Shown here: positions 8,612-16,844 of the stretch, piece after piece | Layout: the number at the start of each line of letters is the position of its first letter | Numbering within the stretch: position 1 is the first letter of the stretch | Assembly (NCBI GenBank): GCA_035296965.1 | Contig: DATGZX010000291.1 | Span: forward strand, 1 to 48,446 | Reading direction: 5' to 3' | DNA: 48,446 bases | Source of the DNA: DATGZX01 sp035296965 | GTDB lineage: Bacteria; Planctomycetota; Planctomycetia; Gemmatales; Gemmataceae | The notes under the pieces: generated by a model | The model's input: only the letters and a program-made list of their open reading frames with translations | The model's database searches: none | What the model was told of the DNA's origin: nothing | Program-made: the position numbers and the translations under genes

Positions 8612-10129
8612 ATGCCGCGGACTGCGGAACAGGCTTATGCCGAGTTGATACAGCGCATCAAAGAGTGGTCACTCCTGGGGTCCTGCGGCCACATGCTCGG
8701 TTGGGATGAGCGCACCTATATGCCGCGTTTGGGATCGAACCATCGTGCCGAGCAAATGGCGTTGCTGGCCCGAATGACGCACGAAATGCTGACGGCGCCG
8801 GAGATCGGCCAGCTCCTGGCCGAGGTAGAAGGCACGCCGCTCGTGCGGGAAAAAGATTCGGATCCTGCCGCGAATGTGCGCGAGATTCGCCGTTCGTACG
8901 ATCGCGCCGTGAAACTGCCCAAGGAGCTGGTCGAGGAGCTGGCGCGCGTGACGACCCGTGCTCAACAGGTTTGGCAGGAAGCTCGGCAGGCGAACGACTT
9001 CAGCGCTTTTGCCCCCTCGCTGAAGAAGATCGTCACTCTGAAACAGCAGGAAGCAGCCGCCATTGGCTACCAGGGCTCTCCCTACGATGCTCTTCTCGAT
9101 GAGTACGAGCCGGGCGCGACGGCCGCGGAAATCACTCGTGTCTTCAAGGACCTGCGTGCGGAGTTGACGCCGCTCGTCGGGGCAATCCTGGCCTCCAGCC
9201 GGAAGCCGCCGCGAGAAATCCTGGAGCGCACTTATCCCATCGAACGCCAGGAGGCGTTTGGGCGCTCTGCCGCGGCGGCGATCGGGTTCGACCTTGAAGG
9301 CGGCCGGATCGATGTGACGACGCATCCGTTCTGCAGCGGTATTGGACCGGGCGATTGCCGGATCACGACGCGCTACAATCCAACGCACTTCAACGACGCA
9401 TTCTTTGGCATTCTGCACGAAGCCGGCCACGCTATTTACGATCAAGGTCTCGATCCCGCCCACTTCGGCACGCCGCTGGGGTCGGCAATTTCGCTCGGCA
9501 TTCACGAATCGCAATCACGGCTCTGGGAAAATCAGGTCGGCCGGAGTCGGCCCTTCTGGGAGCACTTCTTCCCCAAAGCAAAACAGACATTCAAGGAGAC
9601 CCTGGGCGACGTCACCCTGGACGACTTCTTCTTTGCGATCAACGACGTGCATCCTTCGTACATTCGCGTCGAGGCGGATGAGGCAACGTACAACATGCAC
9701 GTCATCCTGCGCTTCGAGCTGGAGCAGGCCCTGGTGACTGGCGATTTGGACCCCGACGACGTTCCCGCCGCCTGGGACGAAAAGTTCGAGAAATCACTGC
9801 AATTGCGGCCGCCGACCAATGCCCTTGGCTGCTTGCAGGACATCCATTGGAGCATGGGCGGAGTGGGCTATTTTCCGACCTACACGCTCGGCAACCTGTA
9901 TGCCGCTCAGTTCATGGACCAGGCACGCCAGGACCTGGGCGACCTGGATGGCGATTTTCGCAGGGGAGAATTTGGCAGACTCAAGGGCTGGTTGAACGAG
10001 AAGATCCATCGTCCGGGGCAGCGCTACCGGGCCGGAGAGCTATGCCAGCGCATCACCGGCAAGCCATTGAGCCACAAGCCGTTGCTGAGCTATCTCCGGA
10101 AGAAGTATGCACCGCTGTATGGAATCTGA
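8612..10129 (+). CDS. M32 carboxypeptidase (Taq family)
   Basis: A zinc metallocarboxypeptidase that removes C-terminal residues from peptides in the cytoplasm, 505 residues (normal for the family). The start is supported by GAGGGGG eight to ten bases upstream. The zinc motif HEAGH is at 269-273 (GILHEAGHAIYDQGL), with the downstream glutamate in GIHESQSRLWENQVGRS and the family segments DVRITTRYNP-like (DCRITTRYNPTHF) and RVEADEATYNMHVILRFELE. The C-terminal IHWSMGGVGYFPTYTLGNLYA is also typical of M32. No signal peptide. It stands alone between rho and the minus-strand thrC-psuG pair. Confidence 0.97.
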   Translation: MPRTAEQAYAELIQRIKEWSLLGSCGHMLGWDERTYMPRLGSNHRAEQMALLARMTHEMLTAPEIGQLLAEVEGTPLVREKDSDPAANVREIRRSYDRAVKLPKELVEELARVTTRAQQVWQEARQANDFSAFAPSLKKIVTLKQQEAAAIGYQGSPYDALLDEYEPGATAAEITRVFKDLRAELTPLVGAILASSRKPPREILERTYPIERQEAFGRSAAAAIGFDLEGGRIDVTTHPFCSGIGPGDCRITTRYNPTHFNDAFFGILHEAGHAIYDQGLDPAHFGTPLGSAISLGIHESQSRLWENQVGRSRPFWEHFFPKAKQTFKETLGDVTLDDFFFAINDVHPSYIRVEADEATYNMHVILRFELEQALVTGDLDPDDVPAAWDEKFEKSLQLRPPTNALGCLQDIHWSMGGVGYFPTYTLGNLYAAQFMDQARQDLGDLDGDFRRGEFGRLKGWLNEKIHRPGQRYRAGELCQRITGKPLSHKPLLSYLRKKYAPLYGI

Positions 10130-10150
10130 ATGAAGGAGCGGCATTCGTCT

Positions 10151-10203
10151 GATACTAGCCCGAAGCGTTAGCGAGGACCTCGCTGACGCTTCGGGCTAGT
10201 ATC
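10151..10203. repeat. TAGCCCGAAGCG palindrome
   Basis: A 53-base, nearly perfect inverted repeat: GATACTAGCCCGAAGCGTTA and, on the other side, the complementary CGCTGACGCTTCGGGCTAGT plus ATC, around a short GAGGACCTC centre. It lies between the convergent M32 and psuG genes and could terminate both. One arm recurs twice in tandem at 29778-29851. Confidence 0.85.
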
Positions 10204-10251
10204 TGTGCAATCGTGCAGGGTGATATAAAGTCAAAACTACTCATTCATAGC

Positions 10252-11142
10252 TCACAAATTGCACGCGATCTGCGCCGCCAAACGAGCGTTGGCGATGATC
10301 AACGCTTGATTGGCGCGCGGGCTTTTCCCCTGTGTCAGTTCCGCTAGCCGAGCGAGAAGGAACGGCGTCAATGCCTTCCCCTGGACCCCCTGCTCTTCTG
10401 CCAGTTCTTCTGCGCGCTGCAGCGCCGATTCGAATTCGGCCTCATCAATCGCGAGTTCCGGTGCGAGCGGCTGCGCCACGACCACGCCGGCTCCGCCCAG
10501 GTCCCAGTGGATTGCACACAGCTGTGCTGCTTGTCGAGGTGTGTCGACCCGGGTACTTACAGGTTCTCCGCTCGTGCCGACGTAGAACGCGGGGAACTGC
10601 GAAGTGCCGTAGCCGACCACCGGCACGCCGTGGGTTTCGAGGATCTCCAGCGTGCGCGGAATATCGAGGATGCTTTTGGCCCCGGCGCACACCACCGCGG
10701 TAGGCGTCCGGGCGATCTCCAGAAGGTCCGCGGAGACATCCCATTCATGGCTGCTGCCGCGATGGGCCCCGCCGATGCCTCCTGTCGCGAAAACTTTGAT
10801 GCCGGCTCGATAGGCAAGAAACATCGTGGCCGCGACCGTGGTCGCGGCCGTGCTGCCCTGGCTGATGGCGGCAGCAAGGTCGCGCCGGCTGGCTTTCAAG
10901 ACATGCTCGTTCCGCGCCAAGCATTCGAGTTCGCGATCGCTGAGGCCGATCGTGGGGCGGCCCACCAGAACGGCGATCGTGGCTGGGATCGCTCCTTCGG
11001 CGCGCACCGCCGCCTCGGCGGCCCTGGCAGTTTCGAGATTCAAAGGCAACGGCAACCCATGGGCGATGAGCGTCGATTCCAGCGCCACGACAGGCCGTTT
11101 CGCCTGTAGAGCGGCAGCGACTTCAGGATGCAATTGCAACAC
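10252..11142 (-). CDS. psuG: Pseudouridine-5'-phosphate glycosidase
   Basis: Splits pseudouridine 5'-phosphate into uracil and ribose 5-phosphate in pseudouridine breakdown (cytoplasm). 296 residues, normal length. Motifs: VALESTLIAHGLP with E22, ATGGIGGAHRG, SADLLEIART with D139, and VCAGAKSILDIPRTLE with the Schiff-base lysine K156; these align by spacing with Glu31, Asp149 and Lys166 of the E. coli enzyme. The frame starts at a GTG (11142), with GAGGGAG upstream inside the end of thrC. Only 15 bases separate it from thrC, so the two are probably co-transcribed. The partner kinase psuK and a transporter are not in the window. Confidence 0.95.
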   Translation of the reverse strand: MLQLHPEVAAALQAKRPVVALESTLIAHGLPLPLNLETARAAEAAVRAEGAIPATIAVLVGRPTIGLSDRELECLARNEHVLKASRRDLAAAISQGSTAATTVAATMFLAYRAGIKVFATGGIGGAHRGSSHEWDVSADLLEIARTPTAVVCAGAKSILDIPRTLEILETHGVPVVGYGTSQFPAFYVGTSGEPVSTRVDTPRQAAQLCAIHWDLGGAGVVVAQPLAPELAIDEAEFESALQRAEELAEEQGVQGKALTPFLLARLAELTQGKSPRANQALIIANARLAAQIACNL

Positions 11143-11157
11143 TGGAGCGGTGCTCCC

Positions 11158-12384
11158 TCATGCCGAACAAAGCTTCTCGTAATCGACTGGTTGATCCTTG
11201 TTGACAAAGGGAAGGTCGAGCGGCACAACTTCCGGATACTTCTGAGCGGCGCCGGTGTTGAAGACCACCACCTCGTCGGATTCTTGAATCTGTCCATCAC
11301 TGCGCAGGTGCTCCAGGCAGTCGAAGCAGACGGCAGTTTCGGGACAGATGCCGATTCCTTCCAGGCTGGTCACGCGCCGCATCCAGTCGAGAATGCGCGT
11401 CTCGCGTCCACAAACGGCCAGTCCTTTGCTTGCGCGAATCGCGTCGAGCATCATGAAATCGCCCACGGCCGCCGGCACGCGCAAGCCACTCGCGACGGTG
11501 TGGGCGTTGGCAAACGGTTCCGCGAAGCGCAAGCCTGCTTCGAACGCGCGCACGATCGGGGCGCAGCCGTCGCTCTGGCAACTGATCAAGCGCGGCATCT
11601 TGTCGGCCTGCAGCCAACCCAGTTCTCTCAATTCCTGGAATGCCTTCCACATGCCGATCAGGCCCGTGCCGCCGCCGGTTGGATACAAAATCACGTCCGG
11701 CAGCCGCCAGCCGAGCTGCTCCGCCAGCTCCAGCCCCATCGTCTTCTTGCCTTCGAGCCGGTACGGTTCCTTGAGCGTGGACATGTCGAACCAGCCCGTC
11801 CGCTCGATGCCCTCCCGAACCAGCCGGCCGCAATCGGTGATGAGACCATTGACGAGAAATACGCGCGCGCCTGCCAGGTGGGCCTCCATCTGATTGATCC
11901 GCGGCGTATCGGACGGCATGAACACGTAGACTTCCATGCCGGCACGGGCGCCATACGCGGCCAGGGCCCCACCGGCATTGCCGGCGGTCGGGGCTGCCAG
12001 GCGCTTGAGGCCGAAGTGGCGGGCCATGCTCACCGCCAAGGCCATGCCCCTGCTCTTGAAGCTCCCCGTCGGCAATTGCGCTTCGTCCTTGACCCAGAGG
12101 TGAGGCACATGCATTTCCCGCCCAAGGCGCGGACAGCTCAAGAGCGGCGTCATGCCCTCACCCAGGGAGACAGGCTCTTCCTCGAACGGCAGAGGTAACA
12201 GCTCCCGGTAGCGCCACAGCGAGGGCGCTCGGGCCACCAGGGATTCGGGGCGAATAGCGCGGCCGATCTTCTGCAAATCGTAGCGCACCCAGATCGGCCT
12301 GCCTTGATGGACCGTGTGCACTTTGCCTGCCTCCAGGCGGGTGCCGTCGAGAGCGCTTTCAAGATGCGTGACAAAAGTTTGCAT
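11158..12384 (-). CDS. thrC: Threonine synthase
   Basis: A PLP enzyme converting O-phosphohomoserine to threonine, cytoplasmic. 408 residues, the short class close to archaeal, plant and actinobacterial forms. The PLP lysine is K110 in LPTGSFKSRGMA. Other motifs are VSLGEGMTPLL, APTAGNAGGALAAYGARAG (phosphate-contacting), VFMPSDTP, and the glycine-rich PLP phosphate loop YPTGGGTGLIGMWKAF. AGGA lies nine bases before the ATG. It heads a two-gene unit with psuG, an unusual pairing that suggests simple co-transcription rather than a pathway link. No other threonine genes are near. Confidence 0.93.
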   Translation of the reverse strand: MQTFVTHLESALDGTRLEAGKVHTVHQGRPIWVRYDLQKIGRAIRPESLVARAPSLWRYRELLPLPFEEEPVSLGEGMTPLLSCPRLGREMHVPHLWVKDEAQLPTGSFKSRGMALAVSMARHFGLKRLAAPTAGNAGGALAAYGARAGMEVYVFMPSDTPRINQMEAHLAGARVFLVNGLITDCGRLVREGIERTGWFDMSTLKEPYRLEGKKTMGLELAEQLGWRLPDVILYPTGGGTGLIGMWKAFQELRELGWLQADKMPRLISCQSDGCAPIVRAFEAGLRFAEPFANAHTVASGLRVPAAVGDFMMLDAIRASKGLAVCGRETRILDWMRRVTSLEGIGICPETAVCFDCLEHLRSDGQIQESDEVVVFNTGAAQKYPEVVPLDLPFVNKDQPVDYEKLCSA

Positions 12385-12533
12385 CGCTTTTCATCCTGGG
12401 GGGACAGGTCACCGGGTCGTTTATCTCCTTGCCAATTCGGTAGCAGCTCTCTTGTAGTTCAAGCTTTAGCTTGAACCGCTAGCAACCATCCTTAGCTTAG
12501 CAGGCACGATTCGGGATGGCTTGCCTCTGGGCG

Positions 12534-12705
12534 AAAGTGTGGCCGGGGCTGGAGGTACTCCGGAAGCCCCGGTAGAGCAGACGGTGACCATGCTGTCCAG
12601 ACTGCGCGAGCAAATGATCGCAAAGCCGGCCGACTTCTAGTTGAAAAGAGTCGCAACCGGGTTCGTCCGGGGCTTCCGGAGTACCTCCAGCCCCGGCCAC
12701 ACTTT
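12534..12705. repeat. MITE-like element with perfect 39-base inverted ends
   Basis: Bases 12534-12572 (starting AAAGTGTGGCCGGGGCTGGA) are repeated exactly as reverse complement at 12667-12705. The 94-base centre has no gene. A 39-base perfect match is too long for an ordinary terminator, and the centre differs in character, so a small non-autonomous mobile element or large cruciform is likely. It lies in the 580-base gap between the divergent thrC and ispE genes. Other gap sequence (12385-12533, 12706-12795) shows nothing clear. Confidence 0.85.
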
Positions 12706-12795
12706 TGGAAGCTGAGCCCCGGGCCGCACGGTTGCTTGGGACCCCGGACGCCAGGGTTCGAATCTAAATTACTTATTTGCAGCTGAACACCTCAC

Positions 12796-12825
12796 TTGAC
12801 TCGCTCAACCCTGTCTGGTTATCAT
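12796..12825 (+). promoter_or_regulatory. Candidate ispE-spoVG promoter
   Basis: TTGACT (12796-12801), 18-base spacer, TATCAT (12820-12825). It is the best sigma-70-like pair in the gap and would give a leader of about 135 bases before ispE. Confidence 0.4.
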
Positions 12826-12966
12826 CCGTCAGCGACTTGGAGAGGTGCACCTTGGGTACTTTGGGCTTGTGCATCGGCCGGCCCAAACCCGCAGAAAAGG
12901 AATTTTACGGGTATGATTGCTTCTTAGAACCATGGATGGGATTCCCTTCCTTTCTTGCCCTTCCCC

Positions 12967-13851
12967 ATGCAAACTGAACGGCACGGCAACGCCGTCGTGG
13001 TCTGGGCGCCAGCCAAGGTGAATCTCTACCTGGAGGTATTGGCGAAACGCACCGATGGGTATCACGAGATTGCAACCCTCATGGTGGCCGTCGGTCTCTA
13101 CGACACGCTCGAACTCAAGGAGGATGCCACTGGAGAAATTCATCTGGAGTGCGACGAAGCCAGCTTGACCACCGGGCCGGACAACCTCATTTGCCGTGCG
13201 GCAGTACTACTGCGGCAGCGAACGGGATGTGCCAGGGGCGCTCGCATCGCCCTGACAAAGCGGATTCCCTTGGCGGCCGGTTTGGCGGGAGGCTCGACAG
13301 ATGCCGCCGCGGCCCTCGCTGGACTCAATCTTCTTTGGAATTTGGGTCTGACGCTGCAAGAACTTGTTCCTCTTGCTCAAGAGCTTGGCAGTGACGTGGC
13401 ATTCTTTTTCTCCACGCCGGCCGCGTGGTGCACCGGACGCGGAGAACAGGTCGCGTCGCTCCAGTTGGGAAGGCCGCTCTGGTTCGTGCTGCTTTGTCCC
13501 GGTTTCGGGCTTTCCACCGCGGACGTGTACCGCGGCGTGGTCGTCCCGGATCGGCCGCAAACAGGTGAGGAGATTCGCCAGGCGGCGCGCGCCGGCGACA
13601 TCGAGTCCCTGGGCCGATGGTTGCACAACCGGTTGCAGCCTGCGGCAGAACGGCTCTGCCCAGCTCTGGCGGGCTTGCAGGAGCGCCTGGCTCGACTGGG
13701 CCCAGCCGGTCAAGCAATGAGCGGCAGCGGCACCAGTATTTTCGCCCTATGTCGTGACCAACGCGAAGCCGAGCGGATTGGCCAGGAGCTTCGCAACGGC
13801 TTGGAGGAGGGGATGAACGCTCGTGTGTTCATCGTTCCGAGTTGCTCTTGA
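12967..13851 (+). CDS. ispE: 4-diphosphocytidyl-2-C-methyl-D-erythritol kinase
   Basis: GHMP-fold kinase of the MEP isoprenoid pathway; phosphorylates CDP-methylerythritol at the 2-hydroxyl in the cytoplasm. 294 residues from the ATG at 12967 (MQTERHG); a slightly longer start at 12955 is possible, and neither has a clear ribosome site. Motifs: WAPAKVNLYLEVLAKRTDGYHEI with the substrate lysine, ATP loop PLAAGLAGGSTDAAAAL with the catalytic aspartate, and C-terminal MSGSGTSIFAL. It precedes spoVG by 28 bases, an arrangement similar to the ispE-purR-spoVG neighbourhood of Firmicutes. Confidence 0.95.
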   Translation: MQTERHGNAVVVWAPAKVNLYLEVLAKRTDGYHEIATLMVAVGLYDTLELKEDATGEIHLECDEASLTTGPDNLICRAAVLLRQRTGCARGARIALTKRIPLAAGLAGGSTDAAAALAGLNLLWNLGLTLQELVPLAQELGSDVAFFFSTPAAWCTGRGEQVASLQLGRPLWFVLLCPGFGLSTADVYRGVVVPDRPQTGEEIRQAARAGDIESLGRWLHNRLQPAAERLCPALAGLQERLARLGPAGQAMSGSGTSIFALCRDQREAERIGQELRNGLEEGMNARVFIVPSCS

Positions 13852-13879
13852 GTTTGCCACAGAATAAAGGAGAACGACT

Positions 13880-14482
13880 GTGGTGATCACCGAAGTCCGC
13901 ATTAAGCTCATGGAAGACCACAACGAGAACGAACGCCTGCAGGCCTTCTGTTCGGTCACCTTCGACAACGCCTTTGTCGTGCGTGACCTGAAGATCATCG
14001 AGGGCACCAAGGGTTCGTTCGTAGCCATGCCCAGTCGCAAACTGACCGACCGCTGCATGCAGTGCGGCTGCAAGAACCACCTGCGCGCACGCTTTTGCAA
14101 TCAGTGCGGCAACAAACTGGATGAAGACCGTGCGATCCGCGATGCCGACGGCCGGGCCAAGCTGCATGCCGACATTGCCCACCCGATCAACTCTGCTTGC
14201 CGGGAAGTGATCCAGGGCGCCGTCATCAAGGCGTATCAAGATGAGAAAGAACGCTCCAAGCAGCCCGGCTACGTTAGCAACTACGATGATTTCGAAGCTG
14301 ATTATGAGAATACCTACTCACAGGTCATCGGCGAGTTGAATGCCGCCAATCGCGGCAACGGCAGCGATTTCCGCGCTCACGGCGCCCACGGCCCGCGCGG
14401 CGCACATGCCGGCCGGCACGCGAATGCTCCCGAGACGAGTCGCGCCGACTCGGGCAACGGGTTTGGTGCTGGGATTCTCTAA
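13880..14482 (+). CDS. spoVG: SpoVG family protein with inserted zinc ribbon
   Basis: SpoVG proteins are small nucleic-acid-binding regulators. The start is GTG at 13880, with AAGGAG seven bases before it. Residues 1-54 (VITEVRIKL, CSVTFDNAFVVRDLKIIEGT, FVAMPSRK) and about 98-125 (DIAHPINSACREVIQGAVI) are canonical. Between them lies an insertion of about 40 residues with four spaced cysteines, C59-x2-C62 and C73-x2-C76 (RCMQCGC, FCNQCG), a zinc ribbon absent from Firmicutes SpoVG, where PSRK runs almost directly into the DIAHPIN segment. The C-terminus (about 155-200) is low-complexity, rich in Gly, His, Ala and Arg, probably disordered. The zinc ribbon may change RNA or DNA preference (inference). 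Confidence 0.92.
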   Translation: MVITEVRIKLMEDHNENERLQAFCSVTFDNAFVVRDLKIIEGTKGSFVAMPSRKLTDRCMQCGCKNHLRARFCNQCGNKLDEDRAIRDADGRAKLHADIAHPINSACREVIQGAVIKAYQDEKERSKQPGYVSNYDDFEADYENTYSQVIGELNAANRGNGSDFRAHGAHGPRGAHAGRHANAPETSRADSGNGFGAGIL

Positions 14483-14493
14483 AGCGACGGGTC

Positions 14494-14526
14494 GGATAGG
14501 TCCCATGGGACACATGGGACCTATCC
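14494..14526. terminator. Perfect 14-bp hairpin between convergent genes
   Basis: GGATAGGTCCCATG, loop GGACA, then the exact complement CATGGGACCTATCC. It starts 11 bases after the spoVG stop. A second stem follows directly (CTCTCCCCC AAAG CGGGGGCGAGGG, about 14526-14551). No strong T run, but its place between two converging genes makes bidirectional termination likely. Confidence 0.6.
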
Positions 14527-14570
14527 CTCTCCCCCAAAGCGGGGGCGAGGGCAGATCACTTCCCCTCGCT

Positions 14571-16250
14571 TTACTCCTTATAGAGCGCCTCGAGCTGGGC
14601 TGCGTATTTGCCAAGGACCACGTTGCGGCGCAGCTTCAGGCTGACCGTCAATTCCTCGGCCGCGACCGTAAACTGCTGCGGCAACACCAAGAACTTGCGG
14701 ACTTGCTCCCAGTTCGACATGTCGGCCAGGGCCACGTCGATGCGCTTGCGCAAGAATGCTTGCACGCCCGGGTCCTTGGCCAAGTTCACTTCCGGCTGCC
14801 CGTTCACATTCGTGCCGTTTTCCTGCATTGCGCGCCGCAGGTTTTCCCATTGCGGCACGATCAAGGCACTCAAGTAGTTACGCCCTTCCCCGTAGATGAC
14901 AGCCTGGTCGATGCACTGCTCGCCGAGCAAGAGTCCTTCGATCTCGGTCGGGACGACCTTCTTGCCGTTGGAGAGGACCATCAGGTCTTTCTTTCGGCCG
15001 GTGATGCTGAGGAAGCCTTCGGCGTCGATCTCGCCTAGGTCGCCGGTATGGAGCCAGCCGTCCCCAATGGCTGCAGTAGTGGCCGAGGGATTCTTCCAGT
15101 AGCCCTTCATCACGTGCGGGCCACGCGTCAACACTTCCCCGTCCGGGCCGATCGCGATTTCTACGCCGGGAAGCGGCAGCCCGACGGTGCCGAGCTTGTT
15201 CCGGCCCAGGCGATTGAAGGAAATGACCGGTGAACTCTCGGTGAGACCATAGCCTTGATAGACCGGCAGCCCCGCGGCAACAAAGACCTCGCCGATCGGC
15301 TTGGGCAGCGGCGCGCCCCCCGCCGCCAGCCACTTGATGCGTGGGCCGAAAATGGCACGCAGCTTGCGCGCCGTCTCTGCGCGGTCGTTGCATACCACAG
15401 CCGCCAGCACCTTCTCGTAGAAGCGCGGCACCGAGGACACGTGCGTCGGCTGGGTTTCCGCCAGGTTCAGGACTACGGTCTCCGCGGAATCCGCCAGAGC
15501 TAGCGTGACTCCCGCCGCCAGAGTCTGGTAATGGTCGCAGGTGCGGGCGTAGATGTGGCTGAGCGGCAGCCAGTTCAAGAATAGGTCATCCGGTAACACC
15601 GGGGCCACTTCGAGAGAAGCGGTGGCGTTGCTCACCAGGTTGGCGTGGGTCAGCATGACCCCCTTGGGGTTCCCGGTCGTGCCGGAGGTGTACATGATCG
15701 TGGCCAAATGCTCCGAGGCCAGCTCTGCTTCGCGCCGAGCCAGCTCGGGCGCGGTGCGCGCGAGAATCTGGCGGCCGTGCTGGAGGAACCAGGCCCAGGA
15801 AAGCACGGCTGCCTTCCCCTGACCGGCCGCGTCGTCGCGATCAAACAGCACGACTCCCTGGAGATTCGGCAACTCCGCGCGAATATGCTGGATCTTCGCG
15901 AGCTGGTCGACGCTCGAGACGAACGCCCAGCGCACGTCGGCATCCTCGAACTGGAAATGGATTTGCCGGGCCGACAGCGGGCAATGCGGCGGAACGTTTA
16001 CCGCGCCGGCCGTCAAGATGGCCATGTCCGCAATCAGCCATTCCACCCGATTCTCGCTGAGCACTCCGACTCGGTCGCCCGGCTTGATCCCGGCGTCGAC
16101 GAGCGCAGCCGCGCATGCCAGGGCGTCCGCGCGGTACTGCTCCCAACTAATGTCATGGTAAAGTCCATGGCGCTTGTAGCGCAAGGCGGGCCGAGAGCCC
16201 AGCCGATTCGCCTGGCGACGATGCATCTCTGGCAAGTTTCGATATTTCAC
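14571..16250 (-). CDS. Long-chain fatty acid--CoA ligase (AMP-forming)
   Basis: An adenylate-forming enzyme that activates fatty acids to acyl-CoA through acyl-AMP; relatives work at the cytoplasmic membrane. Taking GTG 16250 (start of VKYRNLPEM) gives 559 residues; the frame is open to 16460, but the extra 70 residues look non-coding. The ribosome site is weak either way. Motifs: P-loop YTSGTTGNPKGVMLTH, LPLSHIYAR, A5 YQGYGLTESSPV, DGWLHTGDLGEIDAEGFLSITGRKKDLMVLSNGKKVVP with the catalytic-domain hinge, and PTEIE. The final catalytic lysine region is divergent (SLKLRRNVVLGKY). It is transcribed divergently from the small membrane gene at 16540. Substrate chain length cannot be told. Confidence 0.93.
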   Translation of the reverse strand: MKYRNLPEMHRRQANRLGSRPALRYKRHGLYHDISWEQYRADALACAAALVDAGIKPGDRVGVLSENRVEWLIADMAILTAGAVNVPPHCPLSARQIHFQFEDADVRWAFVSSVDQLAKIQHIRAELPNLQGVVLFDRDDAAGQGKAAVLSWAWFLQHGRQILARTAPELARREAELASEHLATIMYTSGTTGNPKGVMLTHANLVSNATASLEVAPVLPDDLFLNWLPLSHIYARTCDHYQTLAAGVTLALADSAETVVLNLAETQPTHVSSVPRFYEKVLAAVVCNDRAETARKLRAIFGPRIKWLAAGGAPLPKPIGEVFVAAGLPVYQGYGLTESSPVISFNRLGRNKLGTVGLPLPGVEIAIGPDGEVLTRGPHVMKGYWKNPSATTAAIGDGWLHTGDLGEIDAEGFLSITGRKKDLMVLSNGKKVVPTEIEGLLLGEQCIDQAVIYGEGRNYLSALIVPQWENLRRAMQENGTNVNGQPEVNLAKDPGVQAFLRKRIDVALADMSNWEQVRKFLVLPQQFTVAAEELTVSLKLRRNVVLGKYAAQLEALYKE

Positions 16251-16539
16251 GGCAGTCCACTCGCTAATGCAGGAAACAATCTGAAAATTAAGCTCCGAAG
16301 CGAGCAATCTATTTGGAGCATTATCGCTAACCGCGGACCTCAAGGCAAAGGATAATCCAGGCGCTGCCCTCTTGCGGATCGAATCGACGTGGTGGAGGTC
16401 GGCCAAAATGGTGTCACAAATGGCAGACCCTGGTGATTTGTGGACGGGCGCGAAACGCACGCGGCGGCCTCTGGCTCCCTTGGCGAGCGTGTGTTATAAC
16501 CCAAGAAGCAAGAGTCGTCCACCTGCGCGCGGAGGAGTT

Positions 16540-16830
16540 ATGGATTCCAACGATGTGCCGCACGACTCGCAGCGTGAAAACTACCTGACGGTACTGCTCT
16601 GCCTCGTGATTGGGATTCCTCTCTTCGTCTTTTTCAATCTGATTACCGGCGGGCTATTCATCCTCCTGATCTTGCTGGCAGGCTGCATCGGCCTTCTGGC
16701 GGCCGTGCACTACTTCCTCTGGGGCCGCTCCTTCGACCGCGAAATAGCCGGCGAGCGTGAAGAAGCGGAACTGCGCACCAGCATGGAGGATTGGATTGAC
16801 GACGACCTGGGCAGGTACCGCGGGTTGTAG
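16540..16830 (+). CDS. Small two-helix membrane protein
   Basis: 96 residues from ATG 16540, set by a strong GGAGGAG three to nine bases upstream; the frame open to 16372 is not supported. A charged N-terminus (about 1-18) is followed by two hydrophobic helices (YLTVLLCLVIGIPLFVFF; GLFILLILLAGCIGLLAAV) and an acidic cytoplasmic-type tail (EEAELRTSMEDWIDDDLGRY). No family recognised. It lies between the divergent acyl-CoA ligase gene and the convergent dsbD gene, so it is probably its own unit. Confidence 0.85.
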   Translation: MDSNDVPHDSQRENYLTVLLCLVIGIPLFVFFNLITGGLFILLILLAGCIGLLAAVHYFLWGRSFDREIAGEREEAELRTSMEDWIDDDLGRYRGL

Positions 16831-16844
16831 CTCCGCTCCCAAAA

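Noticed and set aside
11128..12198. A 356-codon plus-strand frame
   Set aside because: Antisense to thrC; no motif.
12740..12765. tRNA T-loop-like GGGTTCGAATC
   Set aside because: The flanking bases do not pair as a T stem and no acceptor or anticodon arm is found. At most an old att-like remnant.
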